This document shows, one piece after another, positions 8,121-17,195 of a stretch of 64,000 nt of DNA; the stretch's first letter is position 1; every line of letters begins with the position of its first letter. The translations under genes were made by a program, and so were the position numbers. The stretch is taken from positions 1 through 64,000 of the forward strand of contig NZ_FMTM01000004.1 in assembly GCF_900099775.1 (NCBI RefSeq), read 5' to 3'. Source of the stretch: Rhizobium mongolense subsp. loessense. Its GTDB lineage: Bacteria > Pseudomonadota > Alphaproteobacteria > Rhizobiales > Rhizobiaceae. Under the pieces are notes generated by a model, which saw only the letters and a program-made list of their open reading frames with translations, was not told the DNA's origin and did no database searches.

Positions 8121-8150
8121 GCGATACTGTCGTATTGCTTTTTGCGATAC
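8121..8150. promoter_or_regulatory. Operator of the DUF1778/GNAT toxin-antitoxin pair
   Basis: Three alternating copies of one half-site: GCGATAC at 8121-8127, GTATTGC (reverse orientation, one mismatch) at 8132-8138, and GCGATAC at 8144-8150. They lie 33 bases before the antitoxin start. Alternating inverted half-sites suit a ribbon-helix-helix antitoxin that autorepresses with its toxin. Promoter elements probably overlap this block. Confidence 0.6.
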
Positions 8151-8182
8151 AAGCCACTATGTTGCGTTCAAGGAGATGAGTC

Positions 8183-8482
8183 ATGGCGACCACAGTTGAA
8201 CGCAAAGAATATCCCATCTCGATGCGACTACCGGAAGCGGATGTCGCGATGATCGATCGCGCCGCGACGCTGCGCGGGCGCTCGCGTACCGACTTCGTGC
8301 GCGACGCCGCCGTGCGCGCGGCCGAGGAGGTAGTCATGGAGCAGAGCCTGATCCGCATGAGCCCGGAAGGGTTCGCCGGGTTCATGGAGGTTCTCGCAGC
8401 CCCGGCCACTCCCGTTCCCGAGATGGTCGAGCTTGCCAAAAGGCAGACACCCTGGGAAGCGGGTTACGAGCCGAAGCGGTAA
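8183..8482 (+). CDS. DUF1778 (TacA-type) antitoxin
   Basis: 99 residues. The N-terminal ribbon-helix-helix begins YPISMRLPEADVAMIDRAA and continues RGRSRTDFVRDAAVRAAEE, the family hallmark. The C-terminal tail (from about residue 50) should wrap around the toxin. The pair with the GNAT gene three bases downstream is the standard order. It neutralises the acetyltransferase toxin by direct binding and, in complex, represses its own promoter at the half-sites upstream. Start ATG 8183 has AAGGAGA upstream. Confidence 0.9.
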   Translation: MATTVERKEYPISMRLPEADVAMIDRAATLRGRSRTDFVRDAAVRAAEEVVMEQSLIRMSPEGFAGFMEVLAAPATPVPEMVELAKRQTPWEAGYEPKR

Positions 8483-8485
8483 GCT

Positions 8486-9010
8486 GTGGCTCTGTCGGCT
8501 CCTGAACCACTCACCGCCGCGCATAATGTTTCCGAGTTCTCATGCGGCAAGCCGTTGCTCGATCACTGGCTGAGGGCGCGCGCCCTTTCTAATCAGCAGA
8601 AGGGCTTCACCGCCGTCCTCGTCGTTCACGAGGCGGGGCGAGTTGTTGGCTATTATGGTCTGGCGCCGACCGCCGTGGTGCCGACGGTTCTGCCTCGCTC
8701 GATCCGCACCGGCCAGCCGCCCGATCCCGTTCCCTGCCTGCTTCTTGGTCAGCTTGCGACGGATACCGGATGGGTCGGGCAGGGCATCGGCACCGGCCTG
8801 GTCAAACACGCTCTCCAACGCTGTGTCCAAGCGGCGGCTCTGGTCGGTGGAAGGGCGCTGTTGGTCAACGCGGTGGATGAAGAGGCGGCGCTGTTCTGGC
8901 AGCGACGGGGCTTCTTACGCTCAAAAGATGATCAATTGGTACTGCTCCGGTCGATTCCCGACATCGCCGCGTCCCTTCGTAATGCGGGTCTTGCTGGCAG
9001 CGTTCTTTGA
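8486..9010 (+). CDS. GNAT acetyltransferase toxin (TacT/AtaT type)
   Basis: 174 residues beginning with GTG at 8486, three bases after the antitoxin stop. Features of the toxin family are HNVSEFSCGKPLLDHWLR near the N terminus, VVGYYGLAPT, the acetyl-CoA-binding QLATDTGWVGQGIGTGLVKHAL (V-x-x-Q-G-x-G-x-G/A form), and the tail region ALFWQRRGF containing the late catalytic-side residues. Known members acetylate the amino group of charged aminoacyl-tRNAs and block translation. The gene looks intact. Confidence 0.9.
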   Translation: MALSAPEPLTAAHNVSEFSCGKPLLDHWLRARALSNQQKGFTAVLVVHEAGRVVGYYGLAPTAVVPTVLPRSIRTGQPPDPVPCLLLGQLATDTGWVGQGIGTGLVKHALQRCVQAAALVGGRALLVNAVDEEAALFWQRRGFLRSKDDQLVLLRSIPDIAASLRNAGLAGSVL

Positions 9011-9648
9011 GTTCGTGACGCATCGGCGATTGCATCCACAACTGCCGCTCCGCCAAGTGCTTGCGCTGCCTATCCGACGCCCGAGATAGGTTTCGCTTGT
9101 GTTGGCGATCAGAAAGCACAGATCGGCCGTCATCCGGAGTGGCAGGACGTGGTGCGTCGGTGATGAGTGAAGCAGCGCACGCCAACGCCGATGCTTCCGG
9201 AGGAAGTCGCCGGAAGCTAAATGCAGCAACGAAGTACACCTGCTTGCAAGGCTCCTACTATCAATTGAACTTGACCAACGGCAGGATCGCGACCATCGCC
9301 ATGACCGCGATCGACCTCGACATATTCGGGGCTTCGACGCGTTTGAAATGCGTAATGTCTCGGAGGTGACAGCAGAAACGCGTTGTCTCAACCTTCATCG
9401 CCAAAGCGTTTGTTCAAGAGACGCCTGAGCCCGCCAGCAGATAATGGCGCAGCGTTTCTGATCAAATCAGGCTGAAGGTACCGAAGCAGACTAATTTAAT
9501 GGATCAGGCCGATGTGCTGGCCTAAATGACCTGCCGACTCAGCATTCGCGAAGCTTCATTCGAAAAATTTCATCGAGCGCACAACGGCGAACATTTGGGG
9601 ATGCAAACGTCAATCTCCTGGTAGGAAACTGCTGGGAAGTGCGTGTTA
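9011..9648. other. 638-bp stretch without a recognised gene
   Basis: Open frames on both strands here (for example 9061-9369 plus and 8921-9391 minus) show no conserved motifs and overlap each other. I see no clear repeat ends, terminator or RNA gene. It separates the toxin-antitoxin pair from the convergent LysR gene and may contain decayed coding DNA. Confidence 0.4.
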
Positions 9649-10572
9649 TCAACTGTTGTTCAAAATTCCCTCCAGCCCTTGGTCCCAGTACGGTTGATTC
9701 CCAAATCGATCCACAAGCCAATCTATGAAAACTCTCACTTTTGGCGCCAGCTCGCGGGAACTCGGATAGAGCGCCCACAGCGTCTGGGTTGAGATCAGCG
9801 GGTATCCCGGAAGGGCTGGCACAAGGGCGCCAGATCGGAGCTCTTCCGATGCGCACCAAGTGGCCATCAGAGCGATACCAAGTCCGGCAGAGGCTGCGTC
9901 GCGCACGGCGCTGCCGTCATTGATGCGGAGGTTTGGGGTAACTCGCCGCTCGATCACCTCTGCATTTTTTCCTCGGAACGTCCAGAGATCAAGCGTGCCG
10001 ACGACGAGGCAAGCATGTTCCGCTAGGTTGTCGGGGGTGTTCGGCCGCCCGTGTTGCTCGATGTACCCGGGCGATGCAACCAGTACTCTATTATCCGGAG
10101 CAAGCCGCCGAGCGACAAAGGATGAGTCGCTCGGTTCGGTATAACGAACGGCCACATCGAAGGCACCTTCGACCAGATCGACTATGCTGTCCGAGATGCG
10201 CAAATCGAGGGCGAGTTCGGGATACTTCGTGCAGAAGTCTGACAGGCCCGGCACGATGTGCATCCGCGCGAACGAGGCCGGAGCCGCCACCCGCAATGTG
10301 CCGCGCGGGGCGGCTTGCTCTCGCCCCAGCGCCGCTCGAGCGGATTCCGCAGCGTGCACCACATGTTCCGCATGGGGCAGGAAGGCGATGCCGTCCTCGG
10401 TCAAGGTCGCTTGCCGCGTCGTGCGATGGAGAAGCCTGGCGCTGAGCTTTCGCTCGAGCGCCGCCAGTCTGACGCTGGCTCCGGCTGGCGTGAGACCTAA
10501 ATCGCGAGCTGCGGCGCTGATGCTGCGGAGTTGAGCGATGCGTACGAACAGGTTCAAATCGTCGACGTCCAT
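9649..10572 (-). CDS. LysR-family transcriptional regulator
   Basis: 307 residues. The N-terminal helix-turn-helix reads DDLNLFVRIAQLRSISAAARDLGLTPAGAS, followed by the usual linker helix and an effector domain with LRISDSIVDLVEGAFDVAVRYTE, typical of the aliphatic/aromatic-compound LysR subgroup. It is divergent from the LLM gene at 10775 with about 200 bp between them, so it probably regulates that gene and the oxidoreductases after it. Effector unknown. Confidence 0.9.
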   Translation of the reverse strand: MDVDDLNLFVRIAQLRSISAAARDLGLTPAGASVRLAALERKLSARLLHRTTRQATLTEDGIAFLPHAEHVVHAAESARAALGREQAAPRGTLRVAAPASFARMHIVPGLSDFCTKYPELALDLRISDSIVDLVEGAFDVAVRYTEPSDSSFVARRLAPDNRVLVASPGYIEQHGRPNTPDNLAEHACLVVGTLDLWTFRGKNAEVIERRVTPNLRINDGSAVRDAASAGLGIALMATWCASEELRSGALVPALPGYPLISTQTLWALYPSSRELAPKVRVFIDWLVDRFGNQPYWDQGLEGILNNS

Positions 10573-10774
10573 GGGGCCGCTTTCAATGTTTCGTTGAAAC
10601 TGATCTTAAGTCTGGGCTGCTACCGAAAGCAATCTCGATAAATCAAATAGGAGACATCGCGATGGCCCAGAGCTGATCGGGGCCGTCGAACGCTTTGCCA
10701 ATGACAGGACATCGAACATCTCGCGGGCGGTCGAGGATGTCCCCCGGGCCGTCCGTCTCAAGAAGGAAAGAACG

Positions 10775-11764
10775 ATGACTATCGCCACATCCCCGGCCGA
10801 AAACGCCGGTGCAAACTTTTTCGGCCGCGGCTACGCGTCAATGTTCGCGCCCGAGCAGTTGACGGTCGGCGTCTATTTCCCGATTGAGTCTTTCGACGGA
10901 CCCGAGCCGGCTATGCTCGACCAGGTCGAGCTCGCCCAGCAAGCCGAGCGTCTTGGCTTTGCCGCACTCTGGGCGCGAGACGTGCCGCTGAATGACCCGA
11001 GCTTCGGCGATCTGGGCCAGATCTACGACCCTTTCGTTTGGCTCGCAATGATCGCCGCACACACGTCCAACATCGCGCTCGCCACCGGCGCCGTTATCCT
11101 GCCGCTGCATCACCCGATCGATGTCGCCAAGGCAGCGGCGTCGCTCGATCGACTATCCGACGGACGCTTCGTGTTCGGCGTCGCTTCGGGCGACCGCCCG
11201 GTTGAGTACCCGGCCTATGGCCGCGACGCGAACCTGCGTTCCGAACTCTTCCGCGACGCGTTCGACTACGTGGAGGCTTTGCTCACAAAGCGTTTCCCGG
11301 TCCACGCGTCGGCGCACTATGGGCGGCTCGGCGGCGGCGGCGATCTTGTGCCCAAACCTCTCTCGCGCCGGCTGCCCACCCTCGTTGCCGGGCAAAGCCA
11401 GCAATCGCTGGACTGGATCGCGCAGTGTAGCGATGGCTGGCTCACTTACCCGCGCGGCGTGACACAGCAGGCGCTGGTCGCCTCGCGCTGGCGCGAGGCA
11501 CTCGACCGCCTCGGAGCAGGATTCAAACCAATCGCTCAATCCCTCTACGTCGACCTGCCCGCAGATGCGGATACGCCGCCCAGCCCCATCCGTCTCGGAT
11601 ATCGGGTAGGACGACGGCGGCTGGCCGAATTACTGGACGACCTGCGCTCAAATGGGATCAACCACGTCGCACTGAACCTCAAGTTCAGCCGGAGACCGGT
11701 AGCCGATGTTCTCGATGAGATCGGAACTGAAGTCATTCCGCATTTTAGCATCAGTGCGCCATGA
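10775..11764 (+). CDS. LLM-class flavin-dependent oxidoreductase
   Basis: 329 residues of the bacterial luciferase-like TIM-barrel family. Visible elements are [70 protein letters not shown] (the phosphate/flavin-binding core) and [28 protein letters not shown]. It would use FMN with reductant supplied by another protein. The ribosome site AAGGAAAG precedes ATG 10775. It is the first gene opposite the LysR regulator; substrate unknown. The 10650-10774 stretch before it is also open in frame and may be remnant coding DNA. Confidence 0.85.
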   Translation: MTIATSPAENAGANFFGRGYASMFAPEQLTVGVYFPIESFDGPEPAMLDQVELAQQAERLGFAALWARDVPLNDPSFGDLGQIYDPFVWLAMIAAHTSNIALATGAVILPLHHPIDVAKAAASLDRLSDGRFVFGVASGDRPVEYPAYGRDANLRSELFRDAFDYVEALLTKRFPVHASAHYGRLGGGGDLVPKPLSRRLPTLVAGQSQQSLDWIAQCSDGWLTYPRGVTQQALVASRWREALDRLGAGFKPIAQSLYVDLPADADTPPSPIRLGYRVGRRRLAELLDDLRSNGINHVALNLKFSRRPVADVLDEIGTEVIPHFSISAP

Positions 11765-11900
11765 GCCGCGCGGGCGCTGTCAAGACGAAACCTTGGCAGC
11801 TCCTCTGATCAACGCCTGCAGATCGATGAGCAAGCCCTCCGCTGCCAGGACGATGTCGGCAGTTTGCGGTTTTTACCTTTGCCAAAACAAGGAGCATACA

Positions 11901-12887
11901 ATGAAAGCGATGACACTCAAATCTTTCGGCGGTCCAGAATCGTTCGAGCTCTCCGAAGTCCCAAAGCCCGTTCCGCAGGCAGGACAAGTCCTGGTGCGCG
12001 TCCATGCCACGTCGATCAATCCCTTGGATTACCAGGTTCGGCGCGGCGACTATCGCGATTATGTACCATTGCCGGCCATTACCGGTCATGACGTGTCCGG
12101 CGTTGTCGAAGCCGTCGGTCCAGGGGTGAGGGCGTTCGCTCCGGGAGACGAGGTCTGGTACACGCCGCAAATCTTTGACGGTCCGGGAAGCTATGCCGAG
12201 TATCACGTCGCGAACGAAAACATCATCGGACGCAAACCCAGGTCGCTAAGCCATCTCGAAGCTGCAAGCCTGAGTCTGGTTGGCGGTACGGCGTGGGAGG
12301 CTCTGGTCTCGCGTGCGGCTCTAAGAGTAGGGGAAAGCATCCTGATCCATGGCGGCGCGGGAGGGGTCGGTCATGTGGCGATCCAGGTGGCGAAAGCCAT
12401 AGGTGCGAAGGTATTCACGACCGCACGCGAAGACAACTTCGACTTCGCACGGAACATTGGAGCGGATGTGGTCATCGACTACAGGAAAGAAAACTACATC
12501 GATGCCATTATGCGGGAAACGGATGGCCGCGGGGTTGATGTCGTGTTCGATACGCTCGGCGGCGATACACTAACCCACAGCCCAAACGTGCTCGCGCAGC
12601 TTGGCCGTGTCATCTCGATCGTGGACATCGCACAGCCACAGAACCTCATCGAAGCTTGGGGTAAAAATGCAAGTTATCACTTCGTGTTCACACGGCAGAA
12701 CCAAGGCAAGCTCGATGAACTCGCCACGTTGGTTGAACGTGGTCAGCTCCGGCCGCACGTTGGCGCTGTCTATGCACTCGCTGATCTGTCTCTCGCCCAT
12801 GCGCTGCTCGAGACCCCGAACAACGGTGTCCGGGGCAAGATCGCCATTGCAGTCGACCCGTCGGCAGGCACTGCGCGCGTGAGCTAG
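11901..12887 (+). CDS. NADP-dependent MDR-family oxidoreductase (quinone reductase-like)
   Basis: 328 residues. The GroES-like N-terminal domain opens [21 protein letters not shown] and contains [27 protein letters not shown]. The Rossmann part has [25 protein letters not shown] (nucleotide-binding A-G-G-V-G). Structural zinc cysteines are absent, so it belongs with quinone oxidoreductase-type members, which reduce enones or quinones. AAGGAG lies nine bases before ATG 11901. Probably co-transcribed with its neighbours; physiological substrate not known. Confidence 0.88.
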   Translation: MKAMTLKSFGGPESFELSEVPKPVPQAGQVLVRVHATSINPLDYQVRRGDYRDYVPLPAITGHDVSGVVEAVGPGVRAFAPGDEVWYTPQIFDGPGSYAEYHVANENIIGRKPRSLSHLEAASLSLVGGTAWEALVSRAALRVGESILIHGGAGGVGHVAIQVAKAIGAKVFTTAREDNFDFARNIGADVVIDYRKENYIDAIMRETDGRGVDVVFDTLGGDTLTHSPNVLAQLGRVISIVDIAQPQNLIEAWGKNASYHFVFTRQNQGKLDELATLVERGQLRPHVGAVYALADLSLAHALLETPNNGVRGKIAIAVDPSAGTARVS

Positions 12888-12918
12888 TATCCATTAAAAC
12901 TCTTCAAAAGGTGCAATC

Positions 12919-13251
12919 ATGATTTACGAGATCGCTCAGCTGCCCGTTCACAAACAACGGACTGAAACGTTCAGACAAGCATTCGCGGACGTCGTTCCGT
13001 TGCTCAGCCGAGCACGGGGTTATCGAGGACATGTTCTGGCGCAAGGGGTCGAAACGCCCGAAGTCTTCAACCTTATCGTGCAATGGAGGTCTCTTGAGGA
13101 TCATACGCCGGGCTTCGAGGCGAGCGAAGACCACGAGGTATTCATGAGGGGTATACAGGAATACCTCTCGGAAGAACCGGCGGTCTATCATTTCGAAGGC
13201 GCAGCTTTTTCCGCAAGCGGACATGAAGATCGAGACGCAGCCGCAACCTAA
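12919..13251 (+). CDS. ABM-fold (antibiotic biosynthesis monooxygenase-like) protein
   Basis: 110 residues, 31 bases after the oxidoreductase gene. The pattern MIYEIAQLPVHKQRTETFRQAF, then YRGHVLAQGVETPEVFNLIVQW and SLEDHTPGF, is that of the dimeric ferredoxin-like ABM fold. These small proteins act as cofactor-free monooxygenases or as accessory stress proteins. Context with LLM and MDR oxidoreductases suggests handling of reactive organic compounds. Confidence 0.75.
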   Translation: MIYEIAQLPVHKQRTETFRQAFADVVPLLSRARGYRGHVLAQGVETPEVFNLIVQWRSLEDHTPGFEASEDHEVFMRGIQEYLSEEPAVYHFEGAAFSASGHEDRDAAAT

Positions 13252-13565
13252 GCAACGTCGCTCAATCGAGAAATTTGCGGCTTTAAGACTCTCGGGTGGT
13301 CGTCGGTCGTTTCGACGGCCACTCGGTTTCGGATCCCAAGTCGCGGTTTCAGTCGGTAAAGTAAGGCATGCAGATGCAGATGCAGATTGGAATACTTTGC
13401 AACAACAAGCAAATCTAAGTTCCGAAACCGAGCCAGGGCAAAGGCTGCTGCGGGATCGAAAATCCGCTCTTCTACAACGACAACATGCGAATGTTTCATA
13501 GAGATGCAAGTAAGAGCATCGATCAGTTGCTTCCAGACATGGAAGACATTTAGATGGAGACACCC
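13252..13565. other. 314-bp gap without a recognised gene
   Basis: No confident gene on either strand. A short GCAGAT direct repeat (three copies near 13371-13387) is present. ORFs of about 60-90 codons occur but have no family signal. The gap separates the ABM gene from the damaged MDR gene. Confidence 0.4.
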
Positions 13566-14502
13566 ATGAAAGCCGTTGGATACAAAATCCCTTCGCCCAT
13601 CTCGGCCGCGAACTCGCTCACTGACATCGAACTGCCGAAGCCGCACCCGGAGGGCCGCGACATCCTCGTTAAAGTGAAAGCGATTTCGGTCAATCCGGTC
13701 GACTACAAAATCCGTCGGAGCACGGCACCGACCGACGGCGCCGAATGGAAAGTGATTGGTTGGGATGCTGCAGGGGTCGTCGCCGCGGTCGGTTCCGATG
13801 TCTCCGGTTTCAAGCCGGGAGACGAGGTCTGGTATGCAGGCTCCGTCGTCCGTCCAGGCGCAAACGCTGAATTCCATCTCGTCGATGAGCGTATCGTCGG
13901 CAGGAAGCCGTCAAAGCTCCGCTGGGCCGAAGCCGCGGCACTGCCGTTGACATCTTTGACTGCTTGGGAGGCCCTCTTTGACCGCTTGGATGTGAAGAAG
14001 CCGGTACCCGGAGCTGCCGCCGCCATCCTGATCATCGGCGGGGCTGGCGGAGTAGGGTCGATCGCCATCCAGATCGCGCGGCAGTTCACGGACCTGACCG
14101 TTATTGCGACAGCTTCGCGTCTGGAAACCAAGGATTTCGTAATGTCACTCGGGGCGCACCATGTGGTCGATCACTCCAAGCCGCTCGCCAGCCAGATCGC
14201 GGCGTTGGACATCGGTGCTCCGGCCTTTGTCTTCTCAACAACGCAAACCGCCCAGCATATCGATGACATCGCCGAACTGATCGCACCGCAAGGGCGCGTC
14301 TGCCTGATCGATGATCCTTCGGGCTTCGATATCATGGCGTTCAAGCGCAAATCCGTGTCGATCCACCACGAGCTCATGTTCACGCGTGCCATCTACGGCA
14401 CGCCGGACATGGACGAGCAGGCGAGAATCCTGAACGAAATTTCGCGCGCAGCTCGAAAGCGGTTCGACGATCGGCAAGGTCGTGCTCGAAGGGTTTGCGT
14501 GA
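13566..14502 (+). pseudogene. MDR-family zinc-type alcohol dehydrogenase-like protein, 3' deletion and frameshift
   Basis: The first 290 or so residues are an intact MDR protein: MKAVGYKIPSPI, VIGWDAAGVVAAVGSDVSGFKPGDEVW, and the Rossmann motif IIGGAGGVGSIAIQIARQ. After NEISRAA the frame runs into unrelated sequence ending at 14549. A second frame just there encodes GSTIGKVVLEGFA and stops at 14500-14502, the expected family C terminus. About 30 residues that normally lie between these parts are missing. An out-of-frame deletion near 14455-14465 explains this. Activity is unlikely but a folded truncated product is possible. Confidence 0.75.
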
Positions 14503-14733
14503 TCAAAAGCTGGCGGCGCGCCGCTCGCGTCGCCAGTTGGCACCAATGAATGGAAGTACCACCTGGCAGAAAACCTTCTGATCATTCAGAGAGTCTGGTC
14601 GTGCACAGTTAATGACAGGTCTGAACGTTGCAGTTCCAACACCTCGTTCAATCGACAAACAGGACCAGTTTTGTGCTATAAATAGGCTCATCTCGCAAAA
14701 TGCGCGGTTTGCCGCTGTACAAGTCATACTTCG

Positions 14734-14838
14734 TACAAGTCTCTGTGCAATCAGGCCCCCGCAACCAATTCCTACGCTACAGTATCCACAATAGCCGAAT
14801 ACTGCGCTCCAGTGCGCCAAGGCACTACGATCGACGGC
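14734..14838 (+). repeat. Dispersed non-coding repeat, copy A
   Basis: A segment starting TACAAGTCTC and containing TCAGGCCCCCGC, CCTACGCTA, AATAGCCGAA and GCACTACG closely matches 18463-18567 in the same orientation (about 85 percent by eye, with small indels). No ORF covers both copies. The two copies bracket the ring-cleavage island at 15.2-18.25 kb. The surrounding 14.55-15.23 kb otherwise shows no recognised gene. Confidence 0.7.
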
Positions 14839-15233
14839 CACTTCATCCCTGTCATGCCGTTGTTATCAGATGTTCGTTTCATGATGTATCGCCGAATGGG
14901 CGATACCCAACTCAAATGGGATGGGACGACTGGGGTAGACTCGCAGTCACTTCGCCTGTCCGATCTTGTAAAGCCACCTCCCTCTCAGGGGCGCGCTGCG
15001 GGGTCTCCCTGCAGATGGGGGGTGTAAAAAGGCCGAGACGGTTCCTAGCCACCAGCAATACCCCGCATAGGCAGGCGCCCATGGTTGCTGCAAGTTAAGA
15101 TGAAATCCCCGACCGGCATGCTGCTATTACCGTGAGACCTATCAAGCGGGCGAGAATCGAAAATCACGCACGTGCGCCATAGTCATCAAAATTCATTGCC
15201 TATAATTGTTTTTCAGGCGATGCTTTCCCTAGT

Positions 15234-15508
15234 ATGGATTCTCAGGCGCCAGCATCGAAAATCATGGAACAGGGACAGAAGAGGCCGTTTTCAGGGCCAG
15301 TCAGCGTTCTTCACGGCCGCTGGCTGCCGAAAACGGCTATCCCGGCCGGTTATGCCGCTCTGATTGACGCCTTCGGTCTGGCCGTGCCGATCCCCATCAC
15401 CCTCGCTGCGATTGGCCGCCGACATAAGGTCTATCAGGCGCAGGGCTGGAAACTCTATACGCCCCGCCATGAGCCCGAAGCCAGTCTGACCGGCCACCTG
15501 ACCTTTGC
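15234..15508 (+). pseudogene. Fic-family protein, N-terminal fragment
   Basis: About 90 codons matching the N-terminal helical region that precedes the Fic catalytic domain in alphaproteobacterial Fic proteins: VLHGRWLPKTAIPAGYAALI, then GLAVPIPITLAAIGRRH and GWKLYTPRHEPEASLTGHLTFA. The sequence breaks exactly there and runs into gentisate dioxygenase coding sequence, with a stop at 15510-15512. The HPFxxGNGR AMPylation motif is therefore missing and no activity is expected. Confidence 0.65.
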
Positions 15509-15637
15509 GTGATCCCGTCCTGGGTTCCCTGGTCGCTTCAAGCCGAAACGCAATTCGACCTGTTCCGCTTTTCCGATGCGCCGATCATGGAGCGACTCAA
15601 TTTCATGCGTAGCCATGTCGAAATGGCCGAAACATGA
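15509..15637 (+). pseudogene. Gentisate 1,2-dioxygenase, C-terminal fragment
   Basis: Reading from 15509 gives VIPSWVPWSLQAETQF then DLFRFSDAPIMERLNFMR, the usual end of a cupin-type gentisate 1,2-dioxygenase. It stops at TGA 15635-15637. The stop overlaps the next ATG as ATGA, the normal coupling of gentisate operons. Everything upstream, including the cupin metal ligands, is lost at the junction with the Fic fragment. Confidence 0.65.
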
Positions 15638-15837
15638 GCCAGACGCTGGAGGAGGCCCGGATCGCATTGCGCGAAAGGCAGGGCAGCGGCGCGCGCCATG
15701 ACGCAGCGCTCGCGCCCTCGCAAGCGCTGGACTGGGCTCGACGCGGCACGGCTTATTTCGCCCGCTTGCTCAACGATCTCTCCGATCGCGCTCTTGATGA
15801 ACCTAGCACCGTGGAAGGGTTCAGCCGGCGGCGGCTT
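15634..15837 (+). pseudogene. Maleylpyruvate isomerase, N-terminal fragment
   Basis: From ATG 15634 the product reads SQTLEEARIALRERQGSGAR and ALDWARRGTAYFARLLNDLSD, matching the N-terminal four-helix (DinB-like) domain of maleylpyruvate isomerases, which act after gentisate dioxygenase. It keeps about 67 residues, to EGFSRRR, then joins gamma-resorcylate decarboxylase sequence in another frame. The metal-binding histidines beyond this point are gone. It is non-functional. Confidence 0.65.
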
Positions 15838-16295
15838 GCCGGATCTTTGAGGGCCACCCCTGGCTGATGGGCCCGACCTGGGCCTTTGCCCAGGAAACGG
15901 CGGTCCATGCATTGCGCCTGATGGGATCGGGCCTGTTCGACGAGCATCCCAATCTCAGGATCATCCTCGGCCATATGGGCGAAGGCCTTCCCTACATGAT
16001 GTGGCGCATCGACCACCGCAATGCCTGGGTCAAGGTGCCGCCGAAATATCCGGCCAAGCGCCGCATCGCCGACTATTTCAACGAGAATTTCTACATCACG
16101 ACATCAGGGAATTTCCGTACCCAGACGCTCATCGATGCAATGCTGGAAATCGGCGCCGACCGGATCCTCTTCTCGACCGACTGGCCCTTCGAGAACATCG
16201 ATCACGCCGCCGATTGGTTCGATACCACGACGATTTCGGAGGCCGATCGGGCGAAAATCGGCCGGACCAATGCCAAGCTACTCTTCGGGATATGA
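15838..16295 (+). pseudogene. Gamma-resorcylate decarboxylase, C-terminal fragment
   Basis: The frame through ATG 15867 actually starts upstream of it, RIFEGHPWLMGPTWAFAQE, so it is the C-terminal half of an amidohydrolase-fold decarboxylase. Family motifs are LGHMGEGLPYMMWRIDHR (metal histidine) and RILFSTDWPFENI (catalytic aspartate). Full enzymes of about 325 residues convert 2,6-dihydroxybenzoate to resorcinol; here roughly 150 residues remain. It leads directly into the hydroxyquinol genes, which fits the ancestral operon. A translated fragment from ATG 15867 is possible but should be inactive without the first metal ligands. Confidence 0.75.
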
Positions 16296-16306
16296 GGGAG
16301 GGCAAG

Positions 16307-17194
16307 ATGGTCGCGACGAACTATCCGCTTTTCACCGAGGAAAACTCGGTCGAGGCCGTCAATACGCGTATGGGCGGGGATATCGATCCCCGCCTGCGTG
16401 AGATCATGTCGGCCATCGTGCGTCATCTTCATGCCGCGGTAAAGGAGATCGAGCCGACGCATGAGGAATGGCTGGCGGCGATCGAGTTCCTCACCAGGAC
16501 CGGCCAGATGTGCGATGAGTGGCGGCAGGAGTTCGTCCTGCTCTCGGATGTGCTCGGTGTGTCCATGCTGGTCGATGCGATCAACCATCGACGCCCCTCG
16601 GGCGCGACGGAGAACACCATTCTCGGTCCGTTCTACGTGCCGGAGGCACCGCGTTATGCGCGGGGGACGAACATCTGTCTCGACGGCAAAGGTGAGCCGC
16701 TCGTGGTCGGTGGCTTTGTCAGGGACACCGATGGAAATCCGATCGAAGGCGCGCTGATCGACGTCTGGCAGACCAACGACGACGGCTTCTACGACGTCCA
16801 GCAGAAAGGCACGCAGCCGGATTGGAATCTGCGCGGCGTCTTCACTACGGACGGGGAGGGCGGCTATCGGTTTCGTTCCGTCAAACCGCGCTATTATCCG
16901 ATCCCCGACGACGGGCCGGTGGGCAAGCTGCTGGGGCGCCTCGGCCGGCATCCGTACCGCGCGGCGCATATCCATTTCATCGTCAGCGCCGAGGGTTACG
17001 ATCCCGTTGTCACCCACATCTTCCCCCCGGATTGCCAATATCTGGATCAGCATGCAGTGTTCGGGGTGAAGGAGAGTCTCATTGCCGATTTCCGGACACG
17101 GCAGGAGGACGGCGTGGGTGAGGACGAGGGCCTTAAGGCCCCCTATTGGCAGGTCGACTGGGACTTCGTGCTGACAAAAAGGGCTGAGACCTGA
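16307..17194 (+). CDS. Hydroxyquinol 1,2-dioxygenase
   Basis: 295 residues, an intradiol ring-cleavage dioxygenase converting hydroxyquinol (benzene-1,2,4-triol) to maleylacetate. The N-terminal helical linker precedes the beta-sandwich. Iron ligands are visible: the first tyrosine in LGPFYVPEAPRY, the second in KPRYYPIPDDGP, and the histidine pair in RAAHIHFIVSAEGY. Start ATG 16307 has GGGAGGGC upstream and lies 11 bases after the decarboxylase fragment. It is coupled to the maleylacetate reductase one base later. The gene appears intact although its upstream pathway partner is truncated. Confidence 0.92.
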   Translation: MVATNYPLFTEENSVEAVNTRMGGDIDPRLREIMSAIVRHLHAAVKEIEPTHEEWLAAIEFLTRTGQMCDEWRQEFVLLSDVLGVSMLVDAINHRRPSGATENTILGPFYVPEAPRYARGTNICLDGKGEPLVVGGFVRDTDGNPIEGALIDVWQTNDDGFYDVQQKGTQPDWNLRGVFTTDGEGGYRFRSVKPRYYPIPDDGPVGKLLGRLGRHPYRAAHIHFIVSAEGYDPVVTHIFPPDCQYLDQHAVFGVKESLIADFRTRQEDGVGEDEGLKAPYWQVDWDFVLTKRAET

Positions 17195-17195
17195 G

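Noticed and set aside
8921..9391. 156-codon minus-strand ORF after the GNAT toxin
   Set aside because: It overlaps the end of the toxin gene, is Arg/Ser-rich as GC shadow frames are, and matches no family.
13371..13387. Short GCAGAT tandem repeat
   Set aside because: Three units only, no spacer structure and no nearby gene that it would explain; too weak to be a functional repeat or CRISPR.
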